From Desulforapulum autotrophicum HRM2 (GTDB taxonomy: Bacteria > Desulfobacterota > Desulfobacteria > Desulfobacterales > Desulfobacteraceae), in the NCBI RefSeq assembly GCF_000020365.1, contig NC_012108.1, positions 3,880,001 through 3,944,000 of the forward strand: a DNA stretch of 64,000 nucleotides, in the 5' to 3' direction. This document shows, piece by piece, positions 54,350-62,936 of this stretch (within the stretch, counting starts at the first letter, position 1; each line of letters begins with the position of its first letter). The translations under genes and the position numbers were made by a program. The notes below the pieces were generated by a model. That model searched no databases. It was not told the origin of the DNA and saw only the letters and a program-made list of their open reading frames with translations.

Positions 54350-55336
54350 ATGAAAACGGTAACCTTCCCATTGAAACAACGCGATAAGGGTATTGAAGTA
54401 GCCAACCTCCAAGATGCCCTGAAACTGATGCTTGAACGAGAAGCGATATTCCCCGGCAATCCTCGCGCCCGAGCTGCTTTATTGGCGAAACTGCCATCAG
54501 AACGCCAAACCAGAACCTACGACACCACCACCTTTAAACTGGTAAGGGCGATACAAGAAGAGCGGCAGCTTCGACCCGACGGTGTCGTGGGCAAACAGAC
54601 CGCCGATGCCGTCAACCTGCTCTTGAAAGAATGGGGAGTACTCGATGAACCCACCGAACCTGAAGATCAAAAGTACCAGGTCAAAGGTTGTATCTATCAG
54701 GCCAGCAGAATTCAGAAAGCTAACGTAATCCCACTGAGTGGTACCTTGATTCGTGTCTTTGACAGGGATCTGCGCCATGAACAATTTATAGGTGAAACCT
54801 TCTCCAATCGTCAGGGGCAATACACCCTCTCCTACACTCAGGTCCAGTTCCGACGTGCTGAGAAAGAAAATGCCGATCTGATCGTGCGAGTACTGGGACC
54901 GGATGGAAACGTTCTATCTTCATCATCTGTAATTTTTAATGCTCAGCCTATAGAAGTAATTGACATAGAGGTGCCGGCTCCACCGGAATATGAACAACTT
55001 ACCGCAGAGTTAATTCCATTACTGGAGGGACTTCCTTTTTCAGAATTAACTGAGGAAGATGTCGCTTTTTTGATAGGAGAAACAGGTATCGAACGTTTGT
55101 TGATAAGTTCTTTGATTTCCGCTGCTAAACTGGCTTCTCTCACGAATTTAGCAATTAATATTCATTATGGAATGCTCCGTGAAGGTCTTCCCTCAGAACT
55201 ATCTTTGCTCTTGCAGCAGGGGAGAGTTGTGCAGCATCATGCATTGGAGGCGGCGATCAAAAACAAGCGCATTGCCTCATTCTCATCTGCAGAGTTGAAC
55301 GAGGTGCTCGATCGAATTGAGGAAATAGGACGATAA
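54350..55336 (+). CDS. N-terminal part of a large toxin-like protein (peptidoglycan-binding + neuraminidase-like type)
   Basis: A 328-residue protein: a peptidoglycan-binding-like helical domain (about 5-95, 'GIEVANLQDALKLML', 'DGVVGKQTADAVNLLL'), a beta-rich carboxypeptidase-regulatory-like domain (about 110-205) and a helical part ending 'LSSAELNEVLDRIEEIGR'-like. I recall this order as the start of very large TcA-like or 'neuraminidase-like domain' proteins of well over 1,000 residues. Here it stops at 328, and an IS3 element lies 130 bases further on. Probably a truncated gene; the short form could still be made. AAGGAAAGGGG precedes the ATG. Confidence 0.7.
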   Translation: MKTVTFPLKQRDKGIEVANLQDALKLMLEREAIFPGNPRARAALLAKLPSERQTRTYDTTTFKLVRAIQEERQLRPDGVVGKQTADAVNLLLKEWGVLDEPTEPEDQKYQVKGCIYQASRIQKANVIPLSGTLIRVFDRDLRHEQFIGETFSNRQGQYTLSYTQVQFRRAEKENADLIVRVLGPDGNVLSSSSVIFNAQPIEVIDIEVPAPPEYEQLTAELIPLLEGLPFSELTEEDVAFLIGETGIERLLISSLISAAKLASLTNLAINIHYGMLREGLPSELSLLLQQGRVVQHHALEAAIKNKRIASFSSAELNEVLDRIEEIGR

Positions 55337-55803
55337 TAGAAGTAGCTTCACTATGAACCAAATGATCTATCATCAGTGTGGTAGATAGTGACACTTCTCC
55401 CACCAATAAAGGTGGTTTTCCACTCGTTATTCTGCATTAATTCTGCACGATTGGCCTTGCAAGTTAAAGTGGACCCCATGTCAAGACCGATTCTCCCTTT
55501 TTTTAAGCTACATTTAAAATTTAATTTGCCAACCCAAATGCCTTTTTTATGCGTGAGCTTTGACCTCCTTTGACCATTTTAAAAGAAGTCTTTAAATTTT
55601 TATTTTTCCCTGGTATCTTTCCCTGCCAGCTCGGAGGATAAGGCCATGCTGGGAAGCAACCTGAGCGCCGCAGTTGGTGACTGAAGTATAGGGGCAGTGA
55701 GGTTACACCACGCACTGCCCTTTCCATACTTTGGTCCTTTAAGCGTTAAATCCCGGGGGGCTTGGGGGGCTGGCCTCCCAAATCTAATCAGATAGAATTC
55801 CTT

Positions 55804-56652
55804 TTATTTCATTTCATTAGCCATACAATAGATTGACTCAGGGGTCTTGTATTCTAATGCCTGGTGAAGCCTCTTTTTGTTATAAAAATTCAAATAAGTT
55901 TTTAATGAGCTTTGTGCGTCTTTCATGCTCTGGTAGCTTTTTAAATAAACCTCTTCATATTTAACCGTTCGCCAAAGGCGCTCCACAAAAATATTATCGA
56001 GTGCTCTGCCCTTTGAATCCATACTGACCTTGATTTTGTGGTCTGTCAGAACCTTCAAAAAATTTGTCGCTGTGTACTGGCAGCCTTGGTCTGTGTTGAA
56101 AATCTCAGGTTCAGCGATACTTAAGGCTTCTTCCAGGACTTCCACACAAAAGGTGTTTTCAAGGGTGTTACTGAGTCGCCAGGACAAGACATATCTGCTG
56201 AACCAGTCTATAACCGCCGTTAAGTATACGAAACCATTACCAATTCGAATGTAAGTTATGTCTGTACTCCACACATGATTGATTCTTGCAATGTTTACAC
56301 CCCTCAATAAATATGGATAGACTTTATGTGCTTCATTCCTCCTGGTTAATTTGGGCTTGGGATAGATGGCTTCAATCCTCATCTTTTTCATCAGTCCTTG
56401 AACCCGCTTGCGATTTACTGGATGTCCTTCCTGCTTCAACCAGGCCACTAGCCTTCGGCTCCCATAAAAAGGGGTTATTGTATGCTGTTTGTCAATTAGA
56501 TCCATTAATAAAAGCGTGTAAGGATCTATTGGCCTTGGTTGGTAATAAAGGGCTCCTTTTGAAACTTGCAGCAATTCACATTGCCGGTTAATGCTGATAT
56601 CTGAGTGGGTTATATCTATCAGGTGCCTTCTATCAGCTACTAATTGCCTCAA
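55804..56652 (-). CDS. IS3-family transposase OrfB (DDE integrase)
   Basis: 282 residues: an HTH_21 region ('LVAWLKQEGHPVNRKRVQGLM'; key 'HPVNRKRVQGL') and an rve core with Asp in 'VWSTDITYIRIG', Asp in 'IFNTDQGCQYTA' and Glu near 'NIFVERLWRTVKYEEVYL', the DDE triad. It is usually made as an OrfAB fusion by -1 frameshifting; the frame begins inside the end of orfA. Apparently intact. Confidence 0.93.
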   Translation of the reverse strand: MRQLVADRRHLIDITHSDISINRQCELLQVSKGALYYQPRPIDPYTLLLMDLIDKQHTITPFYGSRRLVAWLKQEGHPVNRKRVQGLMKKMRIEAIYPKPKLTRRNEAHKVYPYLLRGVNIARINHVWSTDITYIRIGNGFVYLTAVIDWFSRYVLSWRLSNTLENTFCVEVLEEALSIAEPEIFNTDQGCQYTATNFLKVLTDHKIKVSMDSKGRALDNIFVERLWRTVKYEEVYLKSYQSMKDAQSSLKTYLNFYNKKRLHQALEYKTPESIYCMANEMK

Positions 56653-56914
56653 CCTTTTTTTTTAGATAGTCATTCTCTACTTCGAGTTGACCGATCTTCA
56701 TGTATAAGCCTGCAATCAAATTTTCATCATCATTTTTGTTCTTTTTTGTCTTTGAAAGAAGTTCTGGCAACCCTTCTATTGCCTCTTTTTTCCATTTGGT
56801 AAGCATTGAGCGATGAACTTGATATCTGGATGATAATTCAGCCACGGTTTCTTGTTCTCGAATCATATCAATTGCCATTTTTGCCTTAAGTTTTCCGCTG
56901 TAACTCTTTCTCAT
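56633..56914 (-). CDS. IS3-family OrfA (helix-turn-helix)
   Basis: About 93 residues from the ATG at 56914, which has AGGAGGTCC just upstream: 'KLKAKMAIDMIREQETVAEL' helix-turn-helix, then 'QVHRSMLTKWKKEAIEGLP', and a leucine-zipper-like C-terminus ('MKIGQLEVENDYLKKKV'). It overlaps orfB by 20 bases, the place for programmed frameshifting. Confidence 0.9.
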   Translation of the reverse strand: MRKSYSGKLKAKMAIDMIREQETVAELSSRYQVHRSMLTKWKKEAIEGLPELLSKTKKNKNDDENLIAGLYMKIGQLEVENDYLKKKVEAISS

Positions 56915-57002
56915 GGACCTCCTGTTTCGGTATAAATTTGAACCTGGCTTTAGCACTTGTTGTGTCTCTTAGCAACTGGTTCAAATTATGGGGTCCATTA
57001 TA

Positions 57003-57683
57003 AGTGGTCTGTTCCACAATTCTACAGTTTTGTGTTGATATGGTTTGTGGCCTCGGTGTATCTCCCATAATTACTTCCATATTCACGTTATGCCCGGATT
57101 CACCTTCCCTACAGTGGATCGCTTGGACATCACTTTCCCACCTTCCCAATTCTCTCCTTTCCCAATGCTTCGGATTCAACTTGTCGCAATTATTCCAATA
57201 AAGACAAATATCATATCAAATAAATATGTTATATCGTGATTTAATACGTATAGAATGCATAACCATGATGGATCATTTCTTGTACATTCTACTATTAAGT
57301 GAATCCAAGGCTTTGAGTATTCATCAGTAATGATTATTTGAAATGTGTAAATAAATATCACATTGTGGTATAGAGCGCTACGTTGTGATAGTTTTTTTTC
57401 ACAATGTATGATTTCCCATTCATTGGCAATTCACTATTCTAAAAATTTTATTTTCTATAAAATATCATAATAGCAATCACTTCTGGATTTAATATTTTTT
57501 TGCAATCTATATACCACCATGTGGCATATAGATTGCTTTTAACTATTAAGTGTGTAGGTCCCCTAATTATATCATGATTAATTTTTAATAGGGGAGTTAC
57601 ATAGGCTTTATTCACAGGATTTGAACAAAAACATATTAACTTATTTAAAAAAAGCCAAAAATAATATTTTAAAAAAGAGGAAA
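57003..57683. other. Non-coding region ahead of the PEP-CTERM gene
   Basis: No supported gene. It is very A/T-rich, with the hairpin/sigma-54 site at 57502-57536. Confidence 0.5.
57502..57536 (+). promoter_or_regulatory. Candidate sigma-54 promoter within a hairpin, PEP-CTERM gene
   Basis: TGGCATATAGATTGC (57522-57536) fits the -24/-12 spacing (TGGCA-N6-TTGC). The same bases form the right arm of a near-perfect hairpin GCAATCTATAT...ATATAGATTGC. Transcription would begin near 57549, 135 bases ahead of the chosen start. PEP-CTERM genes are known to be linked to RpoN and the PrsK/PrsR system. Confidence 0.5.
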
Positions 57684-58358
57684 ATGAAAATGAAATTATT
57701 ATTTTTATTAGGATATGGCATATTTTTTGTGTTTATTGAATCTGTATCAGCTTCTGTCATTACCTATACTGATAGAACAACCTGGGAAACAGAAGCCGGT
57801 GGCATTGCATATTCTGAGAATTTTGAATCTTATACCATGGACACCACGTTTACTAACACGACTGTTGATTTCGGTCAGTTCAGTCTGAGCAGTGTTAATA
57901 GTTTGACGACAGCTAATAAGATTAATGTTGATCCCAAATTTCCGGATAGTTTTGGTAATGTGGCTGCCGATATGTACGTGGAAGGAGTACAACAAGTAAC
58001 CTTGGCATTCAATACCGGTGTTTATAGCTTTTTTGGCGACTTCTTGAATGCTGGTAATACCACACAGTTAACTTTAGAGCTTTCTACAAAGGATCTACTA
58101 ACCGTACCCGGCACTGGTAATACCACCGAGCCATTCGGTTTTATTTCAACGGAACTTGTCACCAGTATTCTTTTCAGAAACAGTGCTAATGATGGCTTTT
58201 CTTTAGATAATATTGCTGTCGGTGGTAGTTCTCAAAGCGCCCCAGTCCCTGAACCAGCCACAATGATGCTTTTTGGAATTGGCCTTTTAAGTCTTGCAGG
58301 AGTTAGCAGAAGAAAAAAGGTCGAGATTATCTTTGGTAAGATTGATAGTAAATATTAA
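57684..58358 (+). CDS. PEP-CTERM sorting-domain protein
   Basis: About 224 residues with a signal peptide ('LLFLLGYGIFFVFIESVSAS'), a beta-rich middle and the C-terminal sorting signal 'VPEPATMMLFGIGLLSLAG' followed by 'VSRRKK', recognised by exosortase and processed for export to the exopolysaccharide-covered surface. The middle resembles no enzyme I know. The start at 57684 (GAGGAAA upstream) fits the signal peptide better than 57621. No exosortase is in the window. Confidence 0.9.
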   Translation: MKMKLLFLLGYGIFFVFIESVSASVITYTDRTTWETEAGGIAYSENFESYTMDTTFTNTTVDFGQFSLSSVNSLTTANKINVDPKFPDSFGNVAADMYVEGVQQVTLAFNTGVYSFFGDFLNAGNTTQLTLELSTKDLLTVPGTGNTTEPFGFISTELVTSILFRNSANDGFSLDNIAVGGSSQSAPVPEPATMMLFGIGLLSLAGVSRRKKVEIIFGKIDSKY

Positions 58359-58412
58359 GCTGTCAGAGTTGCACCACCCCATACAATTCCCATCCTGACC
58401 ACAAAACAAAAA

Positions 58413-58446
58413 AAGTCCTGACCATCATAAATGATGGTCAGGACTT
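58413..58446. terminator. Perfect hairpin terminator, copy of the rRNA terminator
   Basis: AAGTCCTGACCATCAT pairs perfectly with its inverse. It has flanking A-runs on one side and TTTAT on the other, so it could stop the PEP-CTERM transcript. The same hairpin with flanking sequence follows both 5S genes. Confidence 0.7.
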
Positions 58447-58766
58447 TATATGAACCGGCATGGCCGGAGCATGATATCTGCTCTGGCCACAACGAATTTT
58501 GAAACTCGACACCAGAGGTGGGCGGGAACGGGTATTGCCTGCAGCGGATTAAACGGCAGCGGTCAGCATGGACGTTGAAGGAGCTGCCGTTTCCCTCGGA
58601 GCAGCCCAGGACGGGCTGCGAGAATGAGCGGAGGGTAATACCCGTTCCCGTCTACCGGTCCGACGAGAGTTTCATATAAACCGGCACGGCCGGAGCGGGG
58701 GATCTGCCCTGGCCACAACGAAGTTTGAAACGCCTTCACTGATGATGTTTCGGTGTTTCTTATAAA
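58447..58766. repeat. Cluster of interspersed palindromic repeats
   Basis: TTTATATGAACCGGCATGGCC (58446) is one copy of the interspersed unit. A diverged copy of the long palindrome follows (arms GGGCGGGAACGGGTATTGCC and its inverse, 58520-58655), then a second interspersed copy (58674-58766). Same family as at 47.7-48.0 kb and 62.05 kb. Confidence 0.7.
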
Positions 58767-58889
58767 AAAACACTGAATGAATGATTGTAGCGGTAATGTT
58801 ACTGACGGCCGTACGGGCTTGGAAAAGTATCCCGTATACAACCGCTTACAGGGAATCTGTAAACTCGGCCGACAAAACGGACGTTGTTA

Positions 58890-59939
58890 TCATTCAATCA
58901 ATATTTTTTCTCCCAGCCCGTCAATTACTTCCCCGATCAGAGCCGCATCACTGATTCCGGCATTCTTTAGGGCTGAAAGCAATTGAGATGCCTGGGACGC
59001 CTTCACACTGATCAACAGTCCGCCAGAGGTCTGGGGATCCACCAGAACAGCCTGGAGAGATTGGTCCACGTTTCCGGAAAACTGGGTCATTGTTTCACGG
59101 AACTCTCTGTTTTTATAAGCACCGGCCGGGATCAGCCCCATGGAAGCAAAGGTCAGAGCTTCCTGGATTACAGGTACATTTTTTGAAAACAGACGGACAG
59201 TCATGCCCGATCCCAGAATCATTTCAGCCAGGTGTCCGATCAGTCCGAAACCGGTCACATCCGTGCAGGCGGTGACATCAAAACCAGACATGATATCGGC
59301 AGCCTGCCGATTGAGTGTGGCCATCAGCCGGGTGACCGTATCCGTGAGTGCCTGGGAAGCCATAGCCGCTTTTATGGCGGTGTTGATAATTCCCGTTCCC
59401 AGCGGTTTGGTAAGAATCAGCTGGTTCCCCGGATTCAGGTTCCCTTTAATCAGCACCTTTTGGGGGTGTACAAAACCGGTAACGGACAGCCCGTATTTCA
59501 ATTCCTTGTCCTCGATGCTGTGACCGCCGAGTAGCACCACCTCGGCCTCGACCAGCTTATCGATTCCCCCCTGGATGATCTGGCGCAGCACCGATATATC
59601 CATTTCTTTGACCGGAAACGCTACCAGGTTCATGGCGGTTTTCGGAGTGCCGCCCATGGCATAGACATCGCTGAGTGCATTAGCGGCTGCAATCTGTCCG
59701 AACCAGTATGGGTCATCCACAATGGGCGTAAAAAAATCAACGGTCTGGATCAGGGCCAGATCATCGGATACTTTGTAGACACCGGCATCATCGGCTCTTT
59801 CAAGCCCGACCATGACATGTTCATTTGTCGGGAATACCATCCCGCACAATGCTTTATCCAGGTCCCCCGGAGAAAGTTTGGACGCTCAACCGGCACCAGC
59901 AACAGACTCGGTGAGCCTTATTTTTTTAGAATCTTTCAT
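58890..59939 (-). CDS. selD: Selenophosphate synthetase SelD, Sec at the active site
   Basis: 349 residues if TGA at 59888-59886 is read as selenocysteine (residue 18). The N-terminus 'LTESVAGAG-U-ASKLSP' matches SelD, where this position is Cys or Sec, followed by Lys. Then come 'DDAGVYKVSDDLALIQTVDFF' (key 'DDAGVYKV', 'TVDFFTPIVDDPYWFG'), 'NALSDVYAMGG' and 'DVTGFGLIGHLAEM'. SelD makes selenophosphate for Sec-tRNA. The ATG at 59939 has an AAAGGAATA ribosome site. A start after the TGA would remove the catalytic loop. Confidence 0.9.
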
Positions 59940-60068
59940 TAAAAAATATTCCTTTCAATTCCCATTGACTTACCCTGTTCTGATTGGTTTTACAACTGGG
60001 TGATCACTTTTTTTCAAGGTAGCGGATGATAAAAACATAATCAAGCCTTTATGTTTTCAATGTTGCAA

Positions 60069-60302
60069 TCAACCGTTCCGGAGTCTGGAAAAACCATAGA
60101 ACCTCAAGGATATCCCTGATAACCATTCTGCCGGCATCAGGAAAGATGTCTCAAGCCTTTCCTCCTGCAACACGGCAATGCCGATGCACGCCTGCTCAAG
60201 CATCATTCGGTCATTGGCTCCATTTTCCACACACAGAGTCTGTTTCACCCAATCTGCAACAATAATTAGCTTAAGCATGGAAAACAATACATACTGGTTC
60301 AT
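60069..60302 (-). pseudogene. Remnant of a HAD-like hydrolase C-terminus
   Basis: The frame contains 'LCVENGANDRMMLEQACIGI' then 'AVLQEE', close to the HAD motif IV region ('GNGxNDRxML...A.LGIAV'), and a long tail. The nucleophile half is missing and the start is arbitrary. Decayed. Confidence 0.5.
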
Positions 60303-60360
60303 TCGAAGTATTTGTTAATCGATTATATTATCTATTTTTAAAAGGATGAGATAAAATACC

Positions 60361-60486
60361 CTGTTTGAACCCCTTGAAACGGCTGCTGCAAAATACAGCC
60401 TTGATCTTGACGCCCTTGTAAGGGATCTTGAAAACGCTGCAATTCATGTCGGCAGTCCCAAACCGCCCACCAAGGCTCAGGGATGA
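60361..60486 (+). pseudogene. Short coding fragment (DUF1858-like tail)
   Basis: Forty-one codons, 'PLETAAAKYSLDLDALVRDL' then 'ENAAIHVG', resemble the end of a DUF1858/ScdA-type domain. The upstream ATG (60346) is followed by a stop, so no full product is made. Confidence 0.4.
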
Positions 60487-60522
60487 CACCCTCTGCTGTC
60501 AAAACTCTGAAGGAACGGATCT

Positions 60523-61665
60523 ATGATACATCCGGTTTATCTTGATTATAACGGCACCACGCCCAATGATCCCAGGGTCATTGAGGCCATGCACCCTTTT
60601 ATTGACACCCTATTCGGGAATCCCTCCAGTTCCCACTGGTACGGAATCCGACCCAAGCAGGCTGTGGAAGCCGCCCGCAGACAGGTGGCTGGTTTTCTGA
60701 ATTGCAAGCCCCATGAAATTTTTTTCACCTCAGGCGGCACTGAATCCAACAATCATGCCATCAAAGGCATGGCCCGGGCATTAAAAGAAAAAGGCTGGCA
60801 TATCATCACCACCACCATAGAGCACCCGGCCATATTGGAAGTCTGCCGCTATCTTGAAACCGAGGGGTTTGAAACAACCTATGTCGAGGTGGACCCAACC
60901 GGCCGGGTTCAAGTCGATGACATTTGCGCAGCCATCCGGCCGGACACCATCATGATCTCAGTGATGCATGCTAATAACGAGGTGGGTACGATCCAGCCGA
61001 TCCGGGAAATCGCCCGCCTGGCCCATGAAAAAGACATTGTGATGCACACGGATGCCGCACAGAGCACAGGAAAGATCTCCACAGATGTTCAGGATTTGGG
61101 GGTTGACCTGCTCAGCATGGCAGGGCACAAGCTGTATGCCCCCAAAGGGATTGGGGCTTTGTTTGTCAAAGAGGGCATTTTGCCGGAAAAATTCTGCCAC
61201 GGGGCAGGCCAGGAAATGGGATGGAGGGCAGGCACAGAAAACGTCCCCTGGATTGTGGGATTGGGCCAGGCCTGTGAACTTGCCGGCCAAAGCCTGCCCC
61301 AGGCCCAGACGCATTTAAAGCAGATGCGGGATCGGCTGCATCAGGGAATAGTAGACCAATTGGATAACGTCCAGCTGAACGGCCAACCCAAAGACCGGCT
61401 TCCCAACACCCTGAGCCTGTCATTCAAAAATCTTGAAGCCAACCGGATTTTAGAAGAGATCGGCCTTGAGGTGGCTGCCTCAGCCGGTGCAGCCTGTCAT
61501 GCCAATACGGTCTCCTTGTCCCATGTGCTTGAGGCCATGCAGATTCCCGAGCAGTGGGCCAAGGGCACACTTCGGTTTTCCACCGGGCGCATGACCACCA
61601 GTGACCACATTGATCAGGCGGTAACTGCTGTGGTCCAGGCGGTGAAGCGCCTGCAAAAGAATTAG
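60523..61665 (+). CDS. Cysteine desulfurase-family aminotransferase
   Basis: A 380-residue PLP enzyme (NifS/IscS type): 'YLDYNGTTPNDPRVIEAM', 'FTSGGTESNNHAIKG', 'MHANNEVGTIQPI', 'HTDAAQSTGKI', Schiff-base Lys in 'SMAGHKLYAPKG' and the catalytic loop Cys in 'ASAGAACHAN'. Divergently adjacent to selD, so it could supply selenium from selenocysteine, or sulfur for clusters (inference). GGAACGGATCT precedes the ATG. Confidence 0.92.
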   Translation: MIHPVYLDYNGTTPNDPRVIEAMHPFIDTLFGNPSSSHWYGIRPKQAVEAARRQVAGFLNCKPHEIFFTSGGTESNNHAIKGMARALKEKGWHIITTTIEHPAILEVCRYLETEGFETTYVEVDPTGRVQVDDICAAIRPDTIMISVMHANNEVGTIQPIREIARLAHEKDIVMHTDAAQSTGKISTDVQDLGVDLLSMAGHKLYAPKGIGALFVKEGILPEKFCHGAGQEMGWRAGTENVPWIVGLGQACELAGQSLPQAQTHLKQMRDRLHQGIVDQLDNVQLNGQPKDRLPNTLSLSFKNLEANRILEEIGLEVAASAGAACHANTVSLSHVLEAMQIPEQWAKGTLRFSTGRMTTSDHIDQAVTAVVQAVKRLQKN

Positions 61666-61727
61666 GGGTTGCCAGAGATGTACCTTCCCCTCCACATACA
61701 ATTCCCTTCCTGACCACAAAACAAAAA

Positions 61728-61761
61728 AAGTCCTGACCATCATAAATGATGATCAGGACTT
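61728..61761 (-). terminator. Rho-independent terminator of the orphan 5S gene
   Basis: Near-perfect hairpin (AAGTCCTGAxCATCAT arms, one mismatch) followed on the minus strand by TTTTTTTG. Confidence 0.8.
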
Positions 61762-61773
61762 ATATAAAAATAA

Positions 61774-61888
61774 CCCGGCGGCGTCCTACTCTCCCACAGG
61801 GCCTCCCCTGCAGTACCATCGGCGCTAGAGGTCTTAACTTACGTGTTCGAGATGGGAATGGGTGTGGCACCTCTGCCATTGCCACCGG
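61774..61888 (-). rRNA. 5S rRNA, orphan copy with substitutions
   Basis: About 115 bases match 5S rRNA on the minus strand (CCGGTGGCAATGGCAGAGG at the 5' side, GTGGGAGAGTAGGACGCC at the 3' side). The 23S gene is not upstream; a terminator and a PEP-CTERM gene are. It differs from the edge copy in two conserved places, GAACACGTAAG (G to T) and CCCATTCCC (G to A), so it may be a decayed duplicate. Confidence 0.85.
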
Positions 61889-62012
61889 ATTAAACTTGGC
61901 AAGATACGGGCAGACTCAACGAGCTGGGGGGTGGTCCTACAGCCACTTGCCCAAATGGCCCAGGAATGCCGAATTTTTTTCATCACCCCATAGTGGGAAA
62001 AACCCAAAAAAA

Positions 62013-62037
62013 GCAGGGGCCAAATGAGAGTCCCTGC
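62013..62037 (-). terminator. Terminator after the PEP-CTERM gene
   Basis: On the minus strand GCAGGG, a 13-nt loop, CCCTGC, then T7. It ends the leftward transcript of the PEP-CTERM gene before the orphan 5S. Confidence 0.7.
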
Positions 62038-62050
62038 CTTCAAAAATGAA

Positions 62051-62149
62051 TTTATATAACCGGCACGGCCGGAGCGAGGTATGGCTTCGGCCTCAACAAA
62101 TTTTGAAACACCATCATTGACAATACTTTGGTGAGTGTTTCATATAAAT
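62051..62149. repeat. Interspersed palindromic repeat copy
   Basis: TTTATATAACCGGCACGGCC ... GTGTTTCATATAAA, complete copy. It ends at the stop codon of the PEP-CTERM gene. Confidence 0.7.
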
Positions 62150-62785
62150 TCAAAAATATGCTTTTTTTCTGCTCACACCAGCAATTCCCAAAAGTCCAAG
62201 CCCGAGAAGCATCATGGTGGCAGGTTCTGGATTGGCAGTAGGGGCAGTTTGCATACCATAGATCTCCAGTTTTGCTGAATACAATTTGAAACTGTCGTTG
62301 AACCAAGTTTCTTCATCAAACCACAAATAAAATGATTTGTTGTCAACAATATTCTCAAAAATATCAAGATTGCCTGTATTGAACGTAATAGTTTGTTTTA
62401 CCCGGGCCTGCGAATTGATCAGATTAAACAGTGTACTAGTTGCAGATGAAGTAGATTCAGCTGGCCGAACATTCCAGTCTTCGGTTGGAAAGCCCCAAAA
62501 AGTTGACCCAGTCTTTGAAAAATCAAGAGTCAGATCAAATGACGTGATTGCATCAAAATCCAGTGTAGAAAAATCAAAAACATCCGAAAATCGTGCTTTG
62601 CTCTTGTCAGATATCTTAACATAATTCTTATGAAGTGAATCATTACCGTTGGGATCAACCTTTCCTGTGGTAGTACCATAATCATGGAATATGGTACTGA
62701 TAGGGGTGGCAAATGCCGGCAGAACAAAACCAAAAATTGTCGCCATTACAATGGCCAGTAATAGCTTCTGTTTTTTCAATATCAT
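62150..62785 (-). CDS. PEP-CTERM sorting-domain protein
   Basis: A 211-residue secreted protein: a signal peptide ('LLLAIVMATIFGFVLPAFA'), a beta-rich domain with 'FWGFPTEDWNV' and 'SFYLWFDEETWF', then the sorting signal 'NPEPATMMLLGLGLLGIAG' and 'VSRKK'. Exosortase target. The middle part has no family I recognise. The stop lies against a palindromic repeat, and the terminator is beyond it. Confidence 0.9.
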   Translation of the reverse strand: MILKKQKLLLAIVMATIFGFVLPAFATPISTIFHDYGTTTGKVDPNGNDSLHKNYVKISDKSKARFSDVFDFSTLDFDAITSFDLTLDFSKTGSTFWGFPTEDWNVRPAESTSSATSTLFNLINSQARVKQTITFNTGNLDIFENIVDNKSFYLWFDEETWFNDSFKLYSAKLEIYGMQTAPTANPEPATMMLLGLGLLGIAGVSRKKAYF

Positions 62786-62905
62786 CTATTTTGCCTTCTT
62801 CTTTAGGGGTATCTGTCTCAGTTTTGGGATAAAAACACGATTTTTGTTAAGCAAAGCATCAAAAATCTCCAAGGTTCAAAGCATTGCTTTTTCTCATTTT
62901 AGGTT

Positions 62906-62923
62906 AAAGCAAAAAACATACCA
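62906..62923 (-). promoter_or_regulatory. Candidate sigma-54 promoter of the second PEP-CTERM gene
   Basis: On the minus strand TTGGTATGTTTTTTGCTTT keeps the -24 GG and the -12 TTGCT with the right spacing; it departs from consensus at two -24 bases. About 125 bases from the ATG. Confidence 0.45.
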
Positions 62924-62936
62924 ATACATTTTTTAG

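Larger units (their letters stand above)
55464..57002 (-). mobile_element. IS3-family insertion sequence
   Basis: The ends read TTAAAGTGGACCCC on the left and TTATAATGGACCCC in inverse on the right. Two overlapping frames (orfA, orfB) lie between, plus an unusual 330 bases between orfB and the left end that holds a GGGCAGTG/CACTGCCC hairpin (55695-55723). A truncated relative is at 28883. No target duplication seen. Confidence 0.75.

Noticed and set aside
58890..59849. SelD starting at the TTG after the UGA
   Set aside because: This would drop the catalytic Sec/Lys loop that is clearly encoded upstream.
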